Translations under genes and position numbers: made by a program
Source: Proteus terrae
GTDB lineage: Bacteria > Pseudomonadota > Gammaproteobacteria > Enterobacterales > Enterobacteriaceae
Reading direction: 5' to 3'
Length of the DNA stretch: 64,000 bases
Assembly (NCBI RefSeq): GCF_003144325.1
Contig: NZ_PENS01000004.1
Span: forward strand, 240,529 to 304,528
The notes under the pieces: generated by a model
Seen by the model: only the letters and a program-made list of their open reading frames with translations
Database searches by the model: none
What the model was told of the DNA's origin: nothing
Shown: one piece after another, positions 46,696 to 57,107 of the stretch
How positions within the stretch are numbered: position 1 is the first letter of the stretch
Layout of the letters: every line of letters begins with the position of its first letter

Positions 46696-47258
46696 ATTAC
46701 CTACCTTGGCGCCACCGGTTATTTAGACAGAAAGCAATGTTATGGCTTTCTCAAACGCTATCATTGGTCACAATCACTTTCGTTATTTGTAGCTATTACA
46801 CTTACCATCTGACACAAAAACGAACACTCATAACGACACAACAACGTCAAACACAACAACAAGAAGATTTATTACTAAAACAGCTCGATATATATCAAGA
46901 ACAAAGAAAGCAGACACTTTTACACTATCAAAACTATTCACTCTATTATCAAAACTGGCTGCGCTATTTACATTACATTCGCTTCTTTCGAGCTATCGAA
47001 ACGCATCTTCCTTCAACAGGTTGGATTAACCACTATGATGAAGCAGATAATCAACGCTCTCTGTATCTCACTCTCCCCAATACACAATCACTCTCCTTTA
47101 TTACCAACCTTAAAACTCACCCTATTTTATCCTCTTTAACATTGAGTTATTTAAAACAAAGCAAAGCTGATCCGTCTTATACAGAAGTACACTTAAACGG
47201 AAAATCAGAAGAGCAAGATCGAGGGTACGAAAATGAAGAAGATGAGGGAATCCAATGA
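46683..47258 (+). CDS. hofN: HofN, PilN-like assembly protein
   Basis: The 191-residue protein begins MYQVNYLPWRHRLFRQKA, the typical PilN/HofN start (NLLPWR), then has one membrane helix (about 20-42) and a Gln-rich coiled coil (about 48-80). It would partner HofM at the inner membrane. It overlaps hofM upstream and hofO downstream (ATGA), so the operon is translationally coupled. The tail is very acidic. Confidence 0.85.
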   Translation: MYQVNYLPWRHRLFRQKAMLWLSQTLSLVTITFVICSYYTYHLTQKRTLITTQQRQTQQQEDLLLKQLDIYQEQRKQTLLHYQNYSLYYQNWLRYLHYIRFFRAIETHLPSTGWINHYDEADNQRSLYLTLPNTQSLSFITNLKTHPILSSLTLSYLKQSKADPSYTEVHLNGKSEEQDRGYENEEDEGIQ

Positions 47259-47785
47259 AAATAAATGCACAATGGTTGTTATTTATTGCATTTTTACCTA
47301 AGTGGAAACTCACTTTATTGAGCTTAATTATACCTTTTATTACCTTTCTATTTTATTACCTCTTTATCTACACAAACTACCAACAAGAGATAACCCAACA
47401 ACATATAGAAATTGCACAAAGGCTAAAGCGCATTAATCACCATCAAAGTACGTTAGAGACAATGCCTTCTATTAATTCACTGATCACACAGCAAATAGAT
47501 TATGACATCCCATTAAATAACTCACCAGTTAGTGAGCAATTACAACGCTTACTGATGGCTTATCACTTTATACCGGAGACTTGGGAAGTTATGCCTAACT
47601 CTTTATATAAACTTACTTTTACTTTGTCTTACTCACAATTTTTAGCGCTATTGGAATACCTTAATCAAACGAGTTTAGCGCTTATTTCTCTGAATATTAT
47701 TCCAATAGAAACCCATTTAATTTCAGTAAAAATGAGCCTTACAGAGCTAAGTTATCCTAGCGCAATACAGGGTGATATATCATGA
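47255..47785 (+). CDS. hofO: HofO, PilO-like assembly protein
   Basis: The 176-residue protein has one N-terminal membrane helix (about 17-40) after WLLFIAFLPKWKL, a short coiled coil and a C-terminal ferredoxin-like PilO-type domain (FSQFLALLEYLNQTSLAL-like segment near 125-145). PilO partners PilN in the inner-membrane alignment complex. It overlaps hofN and hofQ by four bases each. Confidence 0.8.
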   Translation: MKINAQWLLFIAFLPKWKLTLLSLIIPFITFLFYYLFIYTNYQQEITQQHIEIAQRLKRINHHQSTLETMPSINSLITQQIDYDIPLNNSPVSEQLQRLLMAYHFIPETWEVMPNSLYKLTFTLSYSQFLALLEYLNQTSLALISLNIIPIETHLISVKMSLTELSYPSAIQGDIS

Positions 47786-48855
47786 AGATAGGAATTTTAA
47801 TTATCATCTTATGTATGACAACCGCCATTTGGGCTCACACCAGAGATCCCTTCTTTCCTGAGAATATTGATGATGAAAAAATATCATCCACCTTTATTGA
47901 AGAGCGAACATCAATCACAGAACAACCTGAAGAATTACATCACCAACTTTATTCTTTAAATTATGCTGATGCTGAGAAATTAGGTGAACAACTAAGTAAT
48001 CATACCATTCCATTACTTAGTCAGCAGGGACGTGTTATTGTAGATAGTGAATCAAATAGTCTTTCTATAGTTGATAATAGTAAGACACTGTCTAAAATTG
48101 AGGATTGGTTAAAATTACGGGATACTCCGCAACAACAAGTTCATATCACCGCACATATTGTGAGTAGCAGTCAGGATGCTTTAAATGAATTAGGTACTCA
48201 ATGGGGATTACAAGCATTAAAAACACAAACCGAAGCCACATCTACAATACCTAATGCTATTCCAACAACCCCTTCACTTTCTGCATTATCACTCCATCAA
48301 AACACCAAAAACCCCCTTCATTATATTGCATTTAATATTGCCAGAATTAATGGGCGTCTATTAGAACTTGAATTAAGCGCGTTAGAGCAAGAAAAACAGT
48401 TATCTATTATTGCAAGTCCACGGCTAACGACCGTTCATGAAAAAACAGCATCCATCAAACAAGGAACGGAGATCCCCTATGTCAGTCGAGATAATGAAAT
48501 GACACGAGTTCAATTTAAAGAGGCTGTCTTGGGTATGGAAGTAACCCCCATGATCCAAAGAAATAAAAAGATAAGATTAATACTTAAAATTAGTCAAAAC
48601 ACACCGGGTATTGCACTTGTTCAAGGTGGAAGTGAACATCTATCTATCGATAAACAAGAGATCAGCACAGAAGTAACTATTCGTGATGGAGAAACCATTA
48701 TGTTAGGTGGAATATTTCAACAAAAACAGCAAGAACACACGGCAAAGATCCCTTTCTTATCCTCTATTCCATTCTTAGGGGCATTTTTTAGTCATAAAAG
48801 AGATCAACACAGTCGCCATGAATTGGTTATTTTTATTACACCCAAATTAATCTAA
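47782..48855 (+). CDS. hofQ: HofQ secretin with a HofP-like N-terminus (apparent fusion)
   Basis: HofQ is an outer-membrane secretin for DNA uptake. From about residue 55 this 357-residue protein tracks E. coli HofQ: LNYADAEKLGEQL, HITAHIVSSSQDALNELG, the secretin core IIASPRLTTVHEKTASIKQG, FKEAVLGMEVTP, DGETIMLGGIF and ELVVFITPKL. The first 55 residues differ: a signal peptide, then RDPFFPENIDDE, which is the RDPF-type start of HofP/PilP. The usual N-terminal domain of HofQ (about 100 residues) and a separate hofP gene are both missing. An in-frame deletion joining the start of hofP to the rest of hofQ would explain this. Function may be reduced. Confidence 0.85.
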   Translation: MKIGILIIILCMTTAIWAHTRDPFFPENIDDEKISSTFIEERTSITEQPEELHHQLYSLNYADAEKLGEQLSNHTIPLLSQQGRVIVDSESNSLSIVDNSKTLSKIEDWLKLRDTPQQQVHITAHIVSSSQDALNELGTQWGLQALKTQTEATSTIPNAIPTTPSLSALSLHQNTKNPLHYIAFNIARINGRLLELELSALEQEKQLSIIASPRLTTVHEKTASIKQGTEIPYVSRDNEMTRVQFKEAVLGMEVTPMIQRNKKIRLILKISQNTPGIALVQGGSEHLSIDKQEISTEVTIRDGETIMLGGIFQQKQQEHTAKIPFLSSIPFLGAFFSHKRDQHSRHELVIFITPKLI

Positions 48856-49435
48856 TTTTTTATGCAATAAATACTTTTATCATAAAATACAAGGCACTAT
48901 ATGTTTTTTACTAGGATTAAACTGAGAGTTATTCATTGTTTTTTCTTATAATCAGTATTTATAGATTTGACGATGAGGACGATTTAGCTTACAAGGGTTA
49001 GCTAATTTGAGTGGGCCTGAAACATCACAATAAAAATACGGATACATTTTATGCACTTCCTCTATTCTTGGAGGTAGGGTTTTTTATATGTAATATTGAT
49101 CGATTGATGACGAAAAAGACAATATTATCAGATGCGGTTTTCCGACTAAATTGTGTTAGAATCTCTGCGTTGCCAACAAAGATAATTACTTTTTTTAGTA
49201 GTTTTTGTTATGTACTGTGGGCAAAGGGATTTTTATCCTATGTTGTCGCTTATGACAGCATGTGGTTATTTTATAGCGATCTACTGAAAGAACTCAGTCT
49301 TATTGTGAGAGTAGATAACAAATGTTATCAGGTGTGCATTAGATAAACACTCATAAATTTCAGTTTAGGTCCCGTCGCTGAATGAATTTGGCGGGGCGGG
49401 TTATCATTAACGAATATCTTAGTAATACCAAAAAC
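48856..49435. other. Long leader region before aroK
   Basis: These 580 bases separate hofQ from aroK. A 111-codon frame at 49011-49346 lacks a ribosome site and has no recognisable product, so I do not call it. The region should hold the promoter of the aroKB-damX-dam operon; I could not place an operator. Confidence 0.5.
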
Positions 49436-49957
49436 ATGGCAGAGAAACGTAATATCTTTCTGGTTGGGCCTATGGGTGCCGGCAAAAGCACTATTGGTCG
49501 TCAGTTAGCTCAACAACTTAGTATGGAGTTTTATGATTCCGATCAGGAAATTGAGCGGCGTACAGGTGCGGATGTAGGTTGGGTATTTGATGTTGAAGGC
49601 GAAGAAGGCTTCCGTCAACGAGAAGAGAAAATAATCAACGAACTTACTGAAAAACAAGGCATTGTACTTGCAACAGGTGGTGGTTCGGTGAAATCGCGAG
49701 AAACCCGTAACAGACTATCTGCACGTGGTGTGGTTGTTTATTTAGAAACCAATATTGAAAAACAACTCGCTCGTACCCAACGTGATAAAAAACGTCCTTT
49801 ATTGCAAGGTGTTGAACCTGTGCGCGATGTCCTAGAGACATTAGCTGAAGAACGTAATCCTCTTTATGAAGAGATTGCTGACATCACTATTCATACTGAT
49901 GATCAGAGTGCAAAAATTGTAGCCAATCAAATAATTGAATTATTAGAACAAAACTAA
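49436..49957 (+). CDS. aroK: Shikimate kinase I
   Basis: AroK phosphorylates shikimate in aromatic amino acid synthesis. Started at [11 protein letters not shown] (49436) it has 173 residues, as in E. coli; the frame extends upstream to 49382 with no support. The P-loop GPMGAGKST is at 11-19, then [11 protein letters not shown] (substrate Asp) and GGGSVKS. It is 54 bases upstream of aroB and starts the aroK-aroB-damX-dam-rpe-gph-trpS gene string. Confidence 0.96.
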   Translation: MAEKRNIFLVGPMGAGKSTIGRQLAQQLSMEFYDSDQEIERRTGADVGWVFDVEGEEGFRQREEKIINELTEKQGIVLATGGGSVKSRETRNRLSARGVVVYLETNIEKQLARTQRDKKRPLLQGVEPVRDVLETLAEERNPLYEEIADITIHTDDQSAKIVANQIIELLEQN

Positions 49958-50011
49958 TAAATTCAGCTATTTATAAGGTTAAGTAAAGACAATAAGAAGA
50001 AGGCCACTGTT

Positions 50012-51106
50012 ATGGAAAAAATCACTGTCACATTAGGTGAAAGAAGCTATCCCATTACCATTGCTTCTGGCCTTTTTCATCAAAAAGATACCTTTTTACC
50101 TTTAAAATCAGGGCAGCAAGTTATGATAGTCACAAACGTGACGCTTGCTCCACTCTATTTAGAAAAGGTAACAGACACCTTAAAAAAACAGGGTGTTTTG
50201 GTTGATAGCGTGATTTTACCTGACGGTGAACAATATAAATCGCTTGAGATCATGAATGATGTCTTTACTGCATTATTAGAAAAAAATCACAATCGAGATA
50301 CAACACTTATCGCATTAGGCGGTGGTGTTATTGGGGATCTAACGGGTTTTGCCGCAGCAAGCTATCAACGCGGTGTTCGCTTTATCCAAGTACCAACCAC
50401 ACTATTGTCACAAGTCGACTCTTCTGTTGGTGGAAAAACTGCAGTTAATCACCCTCTTGGCAAAAACATGATTGGTGCGTTTTATCAGCCCGCTTCTGTT
50501 GTTATCGATCTCGATTGTCTTGCCACATTACCGCCTCGTGAACTTTCATCGGGTTTAGCTGAAGTTATTAAATATGGCATCATTTTAGATAAAGACTTTT
50601 TTATCTGGCTTGAAAATAATATTGATAAACTCTTAGCTCTTGATCCTAAAGCCATGGCATTTTGTATCCGTCGTTGCTGTGAATTAAAAGCTGATGTCGT
50701 TGCTGCTGATGAAAAAGAAACAAGTGGTTTACGCGCACTACTCAACCTTGGCCATACTTATGGACACGCCATTGAAGCTCATATGGGATATGGTGTTTGG
50801 TTGCATGGTGAAGCCGTTGCCGCAGGTATGGTAATGGCGGCAAGAACATCTCAAGCGCTTGGTCAATTCACGGAAGAAGAGACTCAACGTGTTATTCAAT
50901 TGCTTGAGAAAGCCAATCTCCCCGTCAATGGCCCTATTGAAATGACACCTGATGACTATTTACCTCATATGATGAGAGATAAAAAGGTATCTGGCGGCAA
51001 ATTACACCTTGTTTTACCAAAAGGTATTGGCCAATCTGAATTGCGTGCCGATATTACTCGCGAACAAGTCCACAAAGCGATAACATCTTGCATTAATGCA
51101 AATTAA
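50012..51106 (+). CDS. aroB: 3-dehydroquinate synthase
   Basis: AroB turns DAHP into 3-dehydroquinate with catalytic NAD and a divalent metal. The 364-residue protein has the NAD motif [23 protein letters not shown], the metal/lysine region [12 protein letters not shown], and the metal His in [11 protein letters not shown] and [11 protein letters not shown]. It acts in the same pathway as its neighbour aroK. Confidence 0.97.
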   Translation: MEKITVTLGERSYPITIASGLFHQKDTFLPLKSGQQVMIVTNVTLAPLYLEKVTDTLKKQGVLVDSVILPDGEQYKSLEIMNDVFTALLEKNHNRDTTLIALGGGVIGDLTGFAAASYQRGVRFIQVPTTLLSQVDSSVGGKTAVNHPLGKNMIGAFYQPASVVIDLDCLATLPPRELSSGLAEVIKYGIILDKDFFIWLENNIDKLLALDPKAMAFCIRRCCELKADVVAADEKETSGLRALLNLGHTYGHAIEAHMGYGVWLHGEAVAAGMVMAARTSQALGQFTEEETQRVIQLLEKANLPVNGPIEMTPDDYLPHMMRDKKVSGGKLHLVLPKGIGQSELRADITREQVHKAITSCINAN

Positions 51107-51276
51107 GCTCCCCATTACCTGACAAGAAATAAACCAGAATATTCATTTAAGGAAAATTCTGGTTAATATTGTCAAATGCAACGTTTCAGAAAAAGCGTTT
51201 CATCCTTATACTATGAGGTAATGGCTAAGGCTGAATAGAATATTTTTCGCTTTTTGACGCTCTGACGGAGGGCATA

Positions 51277-52206
51277 ATGGACGAGTTCAAACCTGACAAT
51301 GAAACCAAGGGTGATAATTCACTCAAACCTGATACATCGGATAGACCTGAACGTCGAACCAACCGACCTCGTAGCAATCCATTAAAAAACGCACGATTCT
51401 CTGTATCCCGTCAACAGATGATGATTGGTGTAGGTGTTTTAGTCCTTATTCTGCTAATTATCGCAATAAGTTCAGCATTAAAATCACCAGAAACAACTGA
51501 GCCTACCTCTCCGGCCAATACAGAAAGAAATATCGATCTGTCTCAGCAACCGTCATCCGTTACGCCTTCAGAAAATGGTCAACCATCAACACCTCAATCT
51601 ATTTCTGGGCAAGATATACAACCTGCGACACCACCTTCACAAAATTTACCTCCAATGATTGATTCGCAAGGTCAACGAGTAGAGATCCCTGGAGATATTG
51701 TTGATTCATTAAATCAACAACAAGCGGGTATTAATCAAGCAACTAGTCAGCAGTTAAATGCTCAACAACCCAAACCGGTACAGCCTGTTACACAACCTCC
51801 TGTCACCAAACCCGTACAAAAACCGGCTGAAGTAAAAACACCACCGGCAAAACCAGTGACACCACCAGCAACAACACAACCTAAACCTACAACGACTAAA
51901 CCTGTTGTTTCAGGTTCATTATCAGCAGGTAATTTAAATGCGATCCCTGCCACTAACTATACGTTACAATTAAGTGGTGCAAGTCGCCAAGATACCTTAG
52001 AGGCTTTCGCTAAAAAGAACCTCAATGGAAACTACGCTATCTATAAAACTCAGCGTAATGGCAACCCTTGGTATGTACTCATCTATGGTAACTATCGTAA
52101 TATAAGCGAAGCTAAACAGGCAGTTTCTTCATTACCTGCACCGGTACAAGCGAAACAACCTTGGGTTAGACCGATGAAACATGTTCATCAGGATCTAAAA
52201 AAATAA
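51277..52206 (+). CDS. damX: DamX, SPOR-domain cell-division protein
   Basis: The 309-residue protein has a basic cytoplasmic start (about 1-45), one membrane helix (about 48-68, VGVLVLILLIIAIS), a long Pro/Gln/Thr-rich periplasmic linker (70-220) and a C-terminal SPOR domain (about 225-300, YTLQLSGASRQDTLEAF and WYVLIYGNYRNISEAK). SPOR domains bind denuded septal glycan, so it localises to the division ring. It is shorter than E. coli DamX (428), mainly in the linker and N-terminus. Confidence 0.93.
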   Translation: MDEFKPDNETKGDNSLKPDTSDRPERRTNRPRSNPLKNARFSVSRQQMMIGVGVLVLILLIIAISSALKSPETTEPTSPANTERNIDLSQQPSSVTPSENGQPSTPQSISGQDIQPATPPSQNLPPMIDSQGQRVEIPGDIVDSLNQQQAGINQATSQQLNAQQPKPVQPVTQPPVTKPVQKPAEVKTPPAKPVTPPATTQPKPTTTKPVVSGSLSAGNLNAIPATNYTLQLSGASRQDTLEAFAKKNLNGNYAIYKTQRNGNPWYVLIYGNYRNISEAKQAVSSLPAPVQAKQPWVRPMKHVHQDLKK

Positions 52207-52288
52207 TTAAGACGAAGTTCACCGCTGATATGCTGTCTGAAACAGAGTACAATCGGCGACTCTGAAACGATTGAGAAATTTGGACGGC

Positions 52289-53104
52289 ATGAAAAAAAAA
52301 CGCGCATTCCTAAAATGGGCTGGTGGTAAATATCCTTTGGTAGATGACATTAAACGTCATCTGCCTGAGGGTAATTGTTTAATTGAACCTTTTATGGGTG
52401 CCGGTTCTGTTTTTTTGAATACAGAATACGATTCATATATTCTTGCCGATATAAATAGTGATCTAATTCATCTCTATAATACGGTAAAGCAACATCCTGA
52501 AAAATTTATGAAGGATGCCCGCTTATTATTTACCCCTCAAATGAATATCGCAGAAGAGTTTTATCAACTACGACAAGAATTTAATCGTTCAACGGACGCT
52601 TATCAGCGTAGTGTGTTATTTCTCTATCTTAACCGTCATTGCTACAATGGGCTGTGTCGTTATAATTCAAAAGGCGAATACAACGTCCCTTTTGGTCGTT
52701 ATAAAAAACCTTATTTTCCTGAAGCAGAGCTAATCTGGTTTTCTGAAAAAGCCCAAAAAGCCGAATTTGTTTGCCAAAGCTATTCATCAACTATGACAAA
52801 TGCAGAAAAAGGCGCTGTCGTTTATTGCGATCCACCTTATGCACCATTATCACAGACTGCAAATTTTACGTCATACCATACAAATAGCTTTAGTTTTCAA
52901 GAGCAGGAACATCTGGCTCAACTTGCCTCAATGCTGGCTTACGAGAGACAGATACCCGTGTTAATATCAAATCATGAGACTGCGTTAACAAAAGAGTGGT
53001 ATGTAGACGCAAAAGAGCTACACAGTGTGAAAGTCAGAAGAACAATCAGTAGCAACACACTCGGTCGTAGCAAAGTGAACGAATTACTTGCCTTATATAA
53101 ATAA
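52289..53104 (+). CDS. dam: DNA adenine methylase Dam
   Basis: Dam methylates adenine in GATC and so guides mismatch repair, replication timing and gene regulation. Started at [17 protein letters not shown] (52289, GGACGG upstream) it has 271 residues (278 in E. coli). It has the SAM motif [10 protein letters not shown] and the catalytic DPPY at 181-184, with [14 protein letters not shown] and RTISS...[12 protein letters not shown] as family-specific parts. It follows damX and precedes rpe, from which an intercistronic hairpin separates it. Confidence 0.97.
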   Translation: MKKKRAFLKWAGGKYPLVDDIKRHLPEGNCLIEPFMGAGSVFLNTEYDSYILADINSDLIHLYNTVKQHPEKFMKDARLLFTPQMNIAEEFYQLRQEFNRSTDAYQRSVLFLYLNRHCYNGLCRYNSKGEYNVPFGRYKKPYFPEAELIWFSEKAQKAEFVCQSYSSTMTNAEKGAVVYCDPPYAPLSQTANFTSYHTNSFSFQEQEHLAQLASMLAYERQIPVLISNHETALTKEWYVDAKELHSVKVRRTISSNTLGRSKVNELLALYK

Positions 53105-53109
53105 TCGTT

Positions 53110-53134
53110 AACACCTCCCGACAATGGGAGTGTT
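53110..53134 (+). other. Intercistronic hairpin dam-rpe
   Basis: AACAC-C-TCCC pairs with GGGA-G-TGTT around a 6-base loop, with one bulged C, between the dam stop and the rpe ribosome site (TGGAGA). There is no T run. It could protect mRNA ends or attenuate transcription within the operon. Confidence 0.5.
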
Positions 53135-53148
53135 GTCTGGAGAATGCG

Positions 53149-53820
53149 ATGAAAGATTTTCTGATTGCCCCTTCTATTTTATCCGCTGATTTTGCTCGCC
53201 TTGGTGAAGATACTGAAAAAGTGCTCGCAGCAGGTGCAGATGTTGTCCACTTCGATGTTATGGATAACCACTATGTTCCTAATCTGACATTTGGTGCGCC
53301 AATTTGTAAGGCTCTGCGTAACTACGGTATTACAGCACCTATTGATGTTCATCTAATGGTTAAACCCGTTGACCGTATCATCCCCGATTTTGCAAAAGCG
53401 GGCGCAACTTATATCTCATTTCACGCTGAAGCCAGTGACCACGTCGATCGTACTATTCAATTAATCAAAGATTGTGGTTGTAAAGCAGGCTTAGTGCTTA
53501 ATCCAGCAACCCCATTAAACTATCTCGACTATGTTATGGATAAATTGGATCTTATTCTGCTGATGTCTGTTAACCCAGGCTTTGGTGGGCAATCATTTAT
53601 TCCTAATACCCTCGATAAATTACGCCAAGTTCGTAAGATGATTGATGATGGTGGTTATGACATTCGTTTAGAAATTGATGGCGGTGTCAAAGTCGATAAT
53701 ATTGCTGAAATAGCGCAAGCTGGCGCTGATATGTTTGTTGCAGGCTCTGCTATTTTCAATCAGCCAGACTATAAGCATGTTATCGACAATATGCGCCGTG
53801 AATTAGAAAAGGTATCGTAA
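53149..53820 (+). CDS. rpe: Ribulose-phosphate 3-epimerase
   Basis: Rpe interconverts ribulose 5-phosphate and xylulose 5-phosphate in the pentose phosphate pathway. The 223-residue TIM barrel has [26 protein letters not shown] (metal His and catalytic Asp), [15 protein letters not shown] and LEIDGGVK. Its stop overlaps the gph start (TAATG), so the two are coupled. Confidence 0.97.
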   Translation: MKDFLIAPSILSADFARLGEDTEKVLAAGADVVHFDVMDNHYVPNLTFGAPICKALRNYGITAPIDVHLMVKPVDRIIPDFAKAGATYISFHAEASDHVDRTIQLIKDCGCKAGLVLNPATPLNYLDYVMDKLDLILLMSVNPGFGGQSFIPNTLDKLRQVRKMIDDGGYDIRLEIDGGVKVDNIAEIAQAGADMFVAGSAIFNQPDYKHVIDNMRRELEKVS

Positions 53821-54530
53821 TGACAGATAAAAAACTCAAAGGTATCCGTGCTATCGCCTTTGATCTTGATGGCACTCTCACCGACAGCGCTGTTGGTCTT
53901 ACAGAAGCAACAGACTATGCATTAAAAGCAAAAGGCTTCCCGCCTGCTGGCAAACATAATGTTACTATTTGGGTTGGGAATGGCGTGGATATGCTACTGA
54001 CACGCGCTTTGCACAATGCGGGTGTTGAAGATGTGACTGATACCTTATTAAAAGAGATGCGTGATCTTTTTGATGAACATTATGCAACCTCAGTCAAAAC
54101 GGGTAGTGATTTATTCCCTCACGTTAAAGAAACCCTTGAAGTATTAGCTTCACACAATATTCCTCTGGGTATCGTGACAAACAAACCAACACCATTTATT
54201 GCACCATTACTACAACAACTGGAAATTGAAAAATATTTTTCCTTAGTGTTAGGTGGCGATGATGTGAAAGAAAAAAAACCGCATCCAGCACCATTATATT
54301 TAACAATGGGCACGTTTGGTGTTAAAAAGGAAGAACTCCTTTTTGTTGGGGATTCTCGCAACGATATTATTGCAGCACAAGCGGCTGAATGCCCTTGCGT
54401 AGGTTTAACCTACGGCTATAACTACGGCGTACCTATTGCAGACAGCAAACCTGATTTTACTCTCGATAATTTTGCTGACTTGCTCTCTATCCTCGATATC
54501 ACGCCAATGACAACTGTGGAACAGAATTAA
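53820..54530 (+). CDS. gph: Phosphoglycolate phosphatase
   Basis: Gph removes 2-phosphoglycolate, for instance from repair of oxidised DNA ends. The 236-residue HAD hydrolase has the nucleophile motif [11 protein letters not shown], motif II IVTNKP, motif III Lys in KKPHP, and motif [11 protein letters not shown]. It lies between rpe and trpS with 1-base spacings, the standard enterobacterial order. Confidence 0.96.
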   Translation: MTDKKLKGIRAIAFDLDGTLTDSAVGLTEATDYALKAKGFPPAGKHNVTIWVGNGVDMLLTRALHNAGVEDVTDTLLKEMRDLFDEHYATSVKTGSDLFPHVKETLEVLASHNIPLGIVTNKPTPFIAPLLQQLEIEKYFSLVLGGDDVKEKKPHPAPLYLTMGTFGVKKEELLFVGDSRNDIIAAQAAECPCVGLTYGYNYGVPIADSKPDFTLDNFADLLSILDITPMTTVEQN

Positions 54531-54531
54531 A

Positions 54532-55560
54532 ATGACGACTTCAGTAGAAAAAACGGCACAAAAGCCAATTGTATTCAGTGGTGCACAACCTTCTGGTGAA
54601 TTAACTATCGGAAACTATATGGGTGCACTACGTCAATGGGTACAAATGCAAGATGACTATGATTGCATTTACTGTATCGTTGACCAACACGCTATTACAG
54701 TGCGCCAAGATCCTAAAGAGTTAAGAAAAAGAACCTTAGATACACTGGCTCTGTATCTTGCTTGTGGTATTGATCCAGAAAAAAGCACTATTTTTGTTCA
54801 GTCACATGTTCCACAACATGCACAATTAAGCTGGGCACTTAACTGCTATACCTATTTTGGTGAATTGAGCCGAATGACTCAATTTAAAGATAAATCAGCA
54901 CGTCACTCTGAAAATATTAACGCAGGGTTATTCGATTATCCTGTATTAATGGCAGCGGATATTCTGATTTATCAAACAAACCAAGTGCCTGTTGGTATCG
55001 ACCAAAAACAACATCTTGAATTAAGCCGTGATATTGCTCAGCGCTTTAACGCTATTTATGGCGATATCTTCACCGTACCAGATCCTTTTATTCCAAAAGG
55101 CGGTGCTCGTGTAATGGCATTACAAGATCCGACTAAAAAAATGTCTAAATCTGATGATAACCGTAATAACGTTATCGCATTGCTAGAAGATCCAAAAGCA
55201 GCGGCTAAAAAGATCAAACGTGCAATGACAGACTCAGAAGAGCCACCTCGTGTTATTTACGATCTTGAAAACAAAGCAGGTGTCTCTAACTTACTCGATA
55301 TTTTAGCGGGTGTTACAGGTAAAACGATCCCTGAATTAGAAGCTGAATTTGAAGGCCAAATGTACGGTCATCTAAAAGGTGCTGTCGCTGATGCAGTATC
55401 TGAAATGCTAACCAACATTCAAGAACGTTTTAACACTTTCCGTAATGATGAAGCACTGCTCAATAAAATCATGAAAGAAGGTGCTGATAAAGCCAAAGCT
55501 CGCGCTCAAGCAACCTTGGACAAGGTTTATGACGCGATCGGATTTATTGCACATCCGTAA
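54532..55560 (+). CDS. trpS: Tryptophanyl-tRNA synthetase
   Basis: TrpS charges tRNA-Trp. The 342-residue class I synthetase has the HIGH-type motif in [18 protein letters not shown] and the KMSKS loop (KKMSKSDDN), plus [18 protein letters not shown] and PVLMAADIL segments. It is about 8 residues longer than E. coli TrpS, at the N-terminus. It ends the operon at a strong terminator. Confidence 0.97.
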   Translation: MTTSVEKTAQKPIVFSGAQPSGELTIGNYMGALRQWVQMQDDYDCIYCIVDQHAITVRQDPKELRKRTLDTLALYLACGIDPEKSTIFVQSHVPQHAQLSWALNCYTYFGELSRMTQFKDKSARHSENINAGLFDYPVLMAADILIYQTNQVPVGIDQKQHLELSRDIAQRFNAIYGDIFTVPDPFIPKGGARVMALQDPTKKMSKSDDNRNNVIALLEDPKAAAKKIKRAMTDSEEPPRVIYDLENKAGVSNLLDILAGVTGKTIPELEAEFEGQMYGHLKGAVADAVSEMLTNIQERFNTFRNDEALLNKIMKEGADKAKARAQATLDKVYDAIGFIAHP

Positions 55561-55576
55561 TTTTTCATTAATACAT

Positions 55577-55613
55577 AAAAACACCTCGCCTATTTTTAGG
55601 GAGGTGTTTTTTA
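55577..55613 (+). terminator. Terminator of the dam-trpS operon
   Basis: AAAACACCTC and GAGGTGTTTT form a perfect 10-bp stem with a T tail, 17 bases after the trpS stop. Confidence 0.9.
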
Positions 55614-55693
55614 GTAAAGAGGAATTATTGGGTTCTTAATACTACAAGCTAATTTTTATTAATAATAATATTAATTATCAACAAGTTAACTAT

Positions 55694-56368
55694 TTACTCT
55701 TTAAATAACCGTCGATTAAAACTCTCAATGGTTTGATTTTGCAGTCTTAATTGCATAGTCTTGCTCCAACTTGCTGATAATCCTGCGACACTTAATAGAC
55801 GATGATAAAGCTCTTCATCGAATGGCATATGAAAAGCAATCGAAATCGCTTCTTTAACAGAGACATCGCTGTTTCTTGAAACCAAGACAAGAGGATGATG
55901 ACTGCCTGTTTCACCTGTACTCACAACACGATATAACCAGCCACAATAACCACTATCTTGCATAATTTGCGAAAAGTTACTGACTTCTGTCACAGTGTTA
56001 AGTTTGTAGCAAGGAGAGCGAGGTTGAGTAACTTGAATTAATGCTGTTCCCCACTGATAAATATCACCAATAAAAACATTCTCTTCTGTCATACCTGTTG
56101 TTGAGATATTTTCACCAAATGCAGGGGCATGAAAAAAATCTGTCAATTGTGGGAATTGCTCAGCCCAATAAAGATAATGCTCTTTAGGATAGTGACAAAG
56201 TGCACGATCAGGACCACCGTGAAAACTCTTTTCTGCTTGCTCATCACCTTCTAATCCTAGTGATGTTAATTTGATATGACCATCCACCAACCTTTTGGTG
56301 ATCGCACTAGTAAATCCATTAGATGTTGTTGTGATATTACCGATAAAAACACTAGGAAAATAACGCAT
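55694..56368 (-). CDS. yiiM: MOSC-domain protein YiiM
   Basis: The 224-residue protein has the E. coli YiiM length and MOSC-domain segments GLEGDEQAEKSFHGGPDRALCHYP and the conserved Cys in TQPRSPCYKL. YiiM is a molybdenum-cofactor enzyme that reduces N-hydroxylated compounds such as 6-hydroxylaminopurine. The cluster yiiM-sodA on one strand resembles the E. coli neighbourhood. Confidence 0.93.
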   Translation of the reverse strand: MRYFPSVFIGNITTTSNGFTSAITKRLVDGHIKLTSLGLEGDEQAEKSFHGGPDRALCHYPKEHYLYWAEQFPQLTDFFHAPAFGENISTTGMTEENVFIGDIYQWGTALIQVTQPRSPCYKLNTVTEVSNFSQIMQDSGYCGWLYRVVSTGETGSHHPLVLVSRNSDVSVKEAISIAFHMPFDEELYHRLLSVAGLSASWSKTMQLRLQNQTIESFNRRLFKE

Positions 56369-56425
56369 AGCTCACTACCTAAACAGAAAAGAATAACTCA
56401 TAGTAAAGATAGTGTTCAAAAGAAA

Positions 56426-56449
56426 CAATGCCAACATTTGTCGGCATTG
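56426..56449 (-). terminator. Terminator of sodA
   Basis: CAATGCC and GGCATTG form a stem about 35 bases after the sodA stop, followed on the minus strand by a T-rich stretch. Confidence 0.65.
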
Positions 56450-56483
56450 AAAATATAAAAGAGAAAGGAAGTTATTAACTCAA

Positions 56484-57107
56484 TTATGCTTTGCTCTGAA
56501 AACGCTTTTGCGCTTCATCCCAGTTAACCACTGACCAGAACGCTTTAATATAATCAGGGCGACGATTTTGATATTTTAAGTAGTAAGCATGCTCCCACAC
56601 ATCTAACCCTACAATTGGGTAACCAGATGCGCCAGCTAACTCTTCACCCATTAATGGGCTATCTTGGTTCGCAGTAGAAACAACCGAAAGTTTGCCATCG
56701 TCTTTTAATACTAGCCAAGCCCAACCAGAACCGAAACGGCTAGCCGCAGCTTTTTCAAATAACTCTTTAAAGGCATCAACACTACCAAAATCACGTTCAA
56801 TCGCGTCTTTTAGCGAGCCTTGTAATTGAGTACCTAGCTTCAGACCTTTCCAGAATAATGAGTGGTTAGAGTGACCACCAGCATTATTACGTAGAAAAGT
56901 ACGTTGATCAGCAGGGACTTTATGAAGATTTTTAACTAACTCATCAATTTCTAAGCCAGCAAGCTCAGGCAATTTTTCTAATGCTGTATTGGTATTATTA
57001 ACATAAGTTTGATGGTGCTTAGTATGATGAATTTCCATTGTACGCTCATCAAAGTGAGGCTCTAATGCATCATAAGCATAAGGCAGTGCAGGTAATGTAT
57101 AGCTCAT
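56484..57107 (-). CDS. sodA: Manganese superoxide dismutase
   Basis: SodA dismutates superoxide in the cytoplasm. Started at [17 protein letters not shown] (57107) it has 207 residues (206 in E. coli); the frame extends to 57140 without a better start. Metal ligands lie in [16 protein letters not shown] and [15 protein letters not shown]. The residues [10 protein letters not shown] and WAWLVL fit the Mn type. A 17-of-19 Fur box 76-94 bases upstream predicts induction when iron is low, as in E. coli. Confidence 0.97.
   Translation of the reverse strand: MSYTLPALPYAYDALEPHFDERTMEIHHTKHHQTYVNNTNTALEKLPELAGLEIDELVKNLHKVPADQRTFLRNNAGGHSNHSLFWKGLKLGTQLQGSLKDAIERDFGSVDAFKELFEKAAASRFGSGWAWLVLKDDGKLSVVSTANQDSPLMGEELAGASGYPIVGLDVWEHAYYLKYQNRRPDYIKAFWSVVNWDEAQKRFQSKA

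Noticed and set aside
49011..49346. 111-codon frame before aroK
   Set aside because: It has no ribosome site, a composition unlike neighbouring proteins and no recognisable family.
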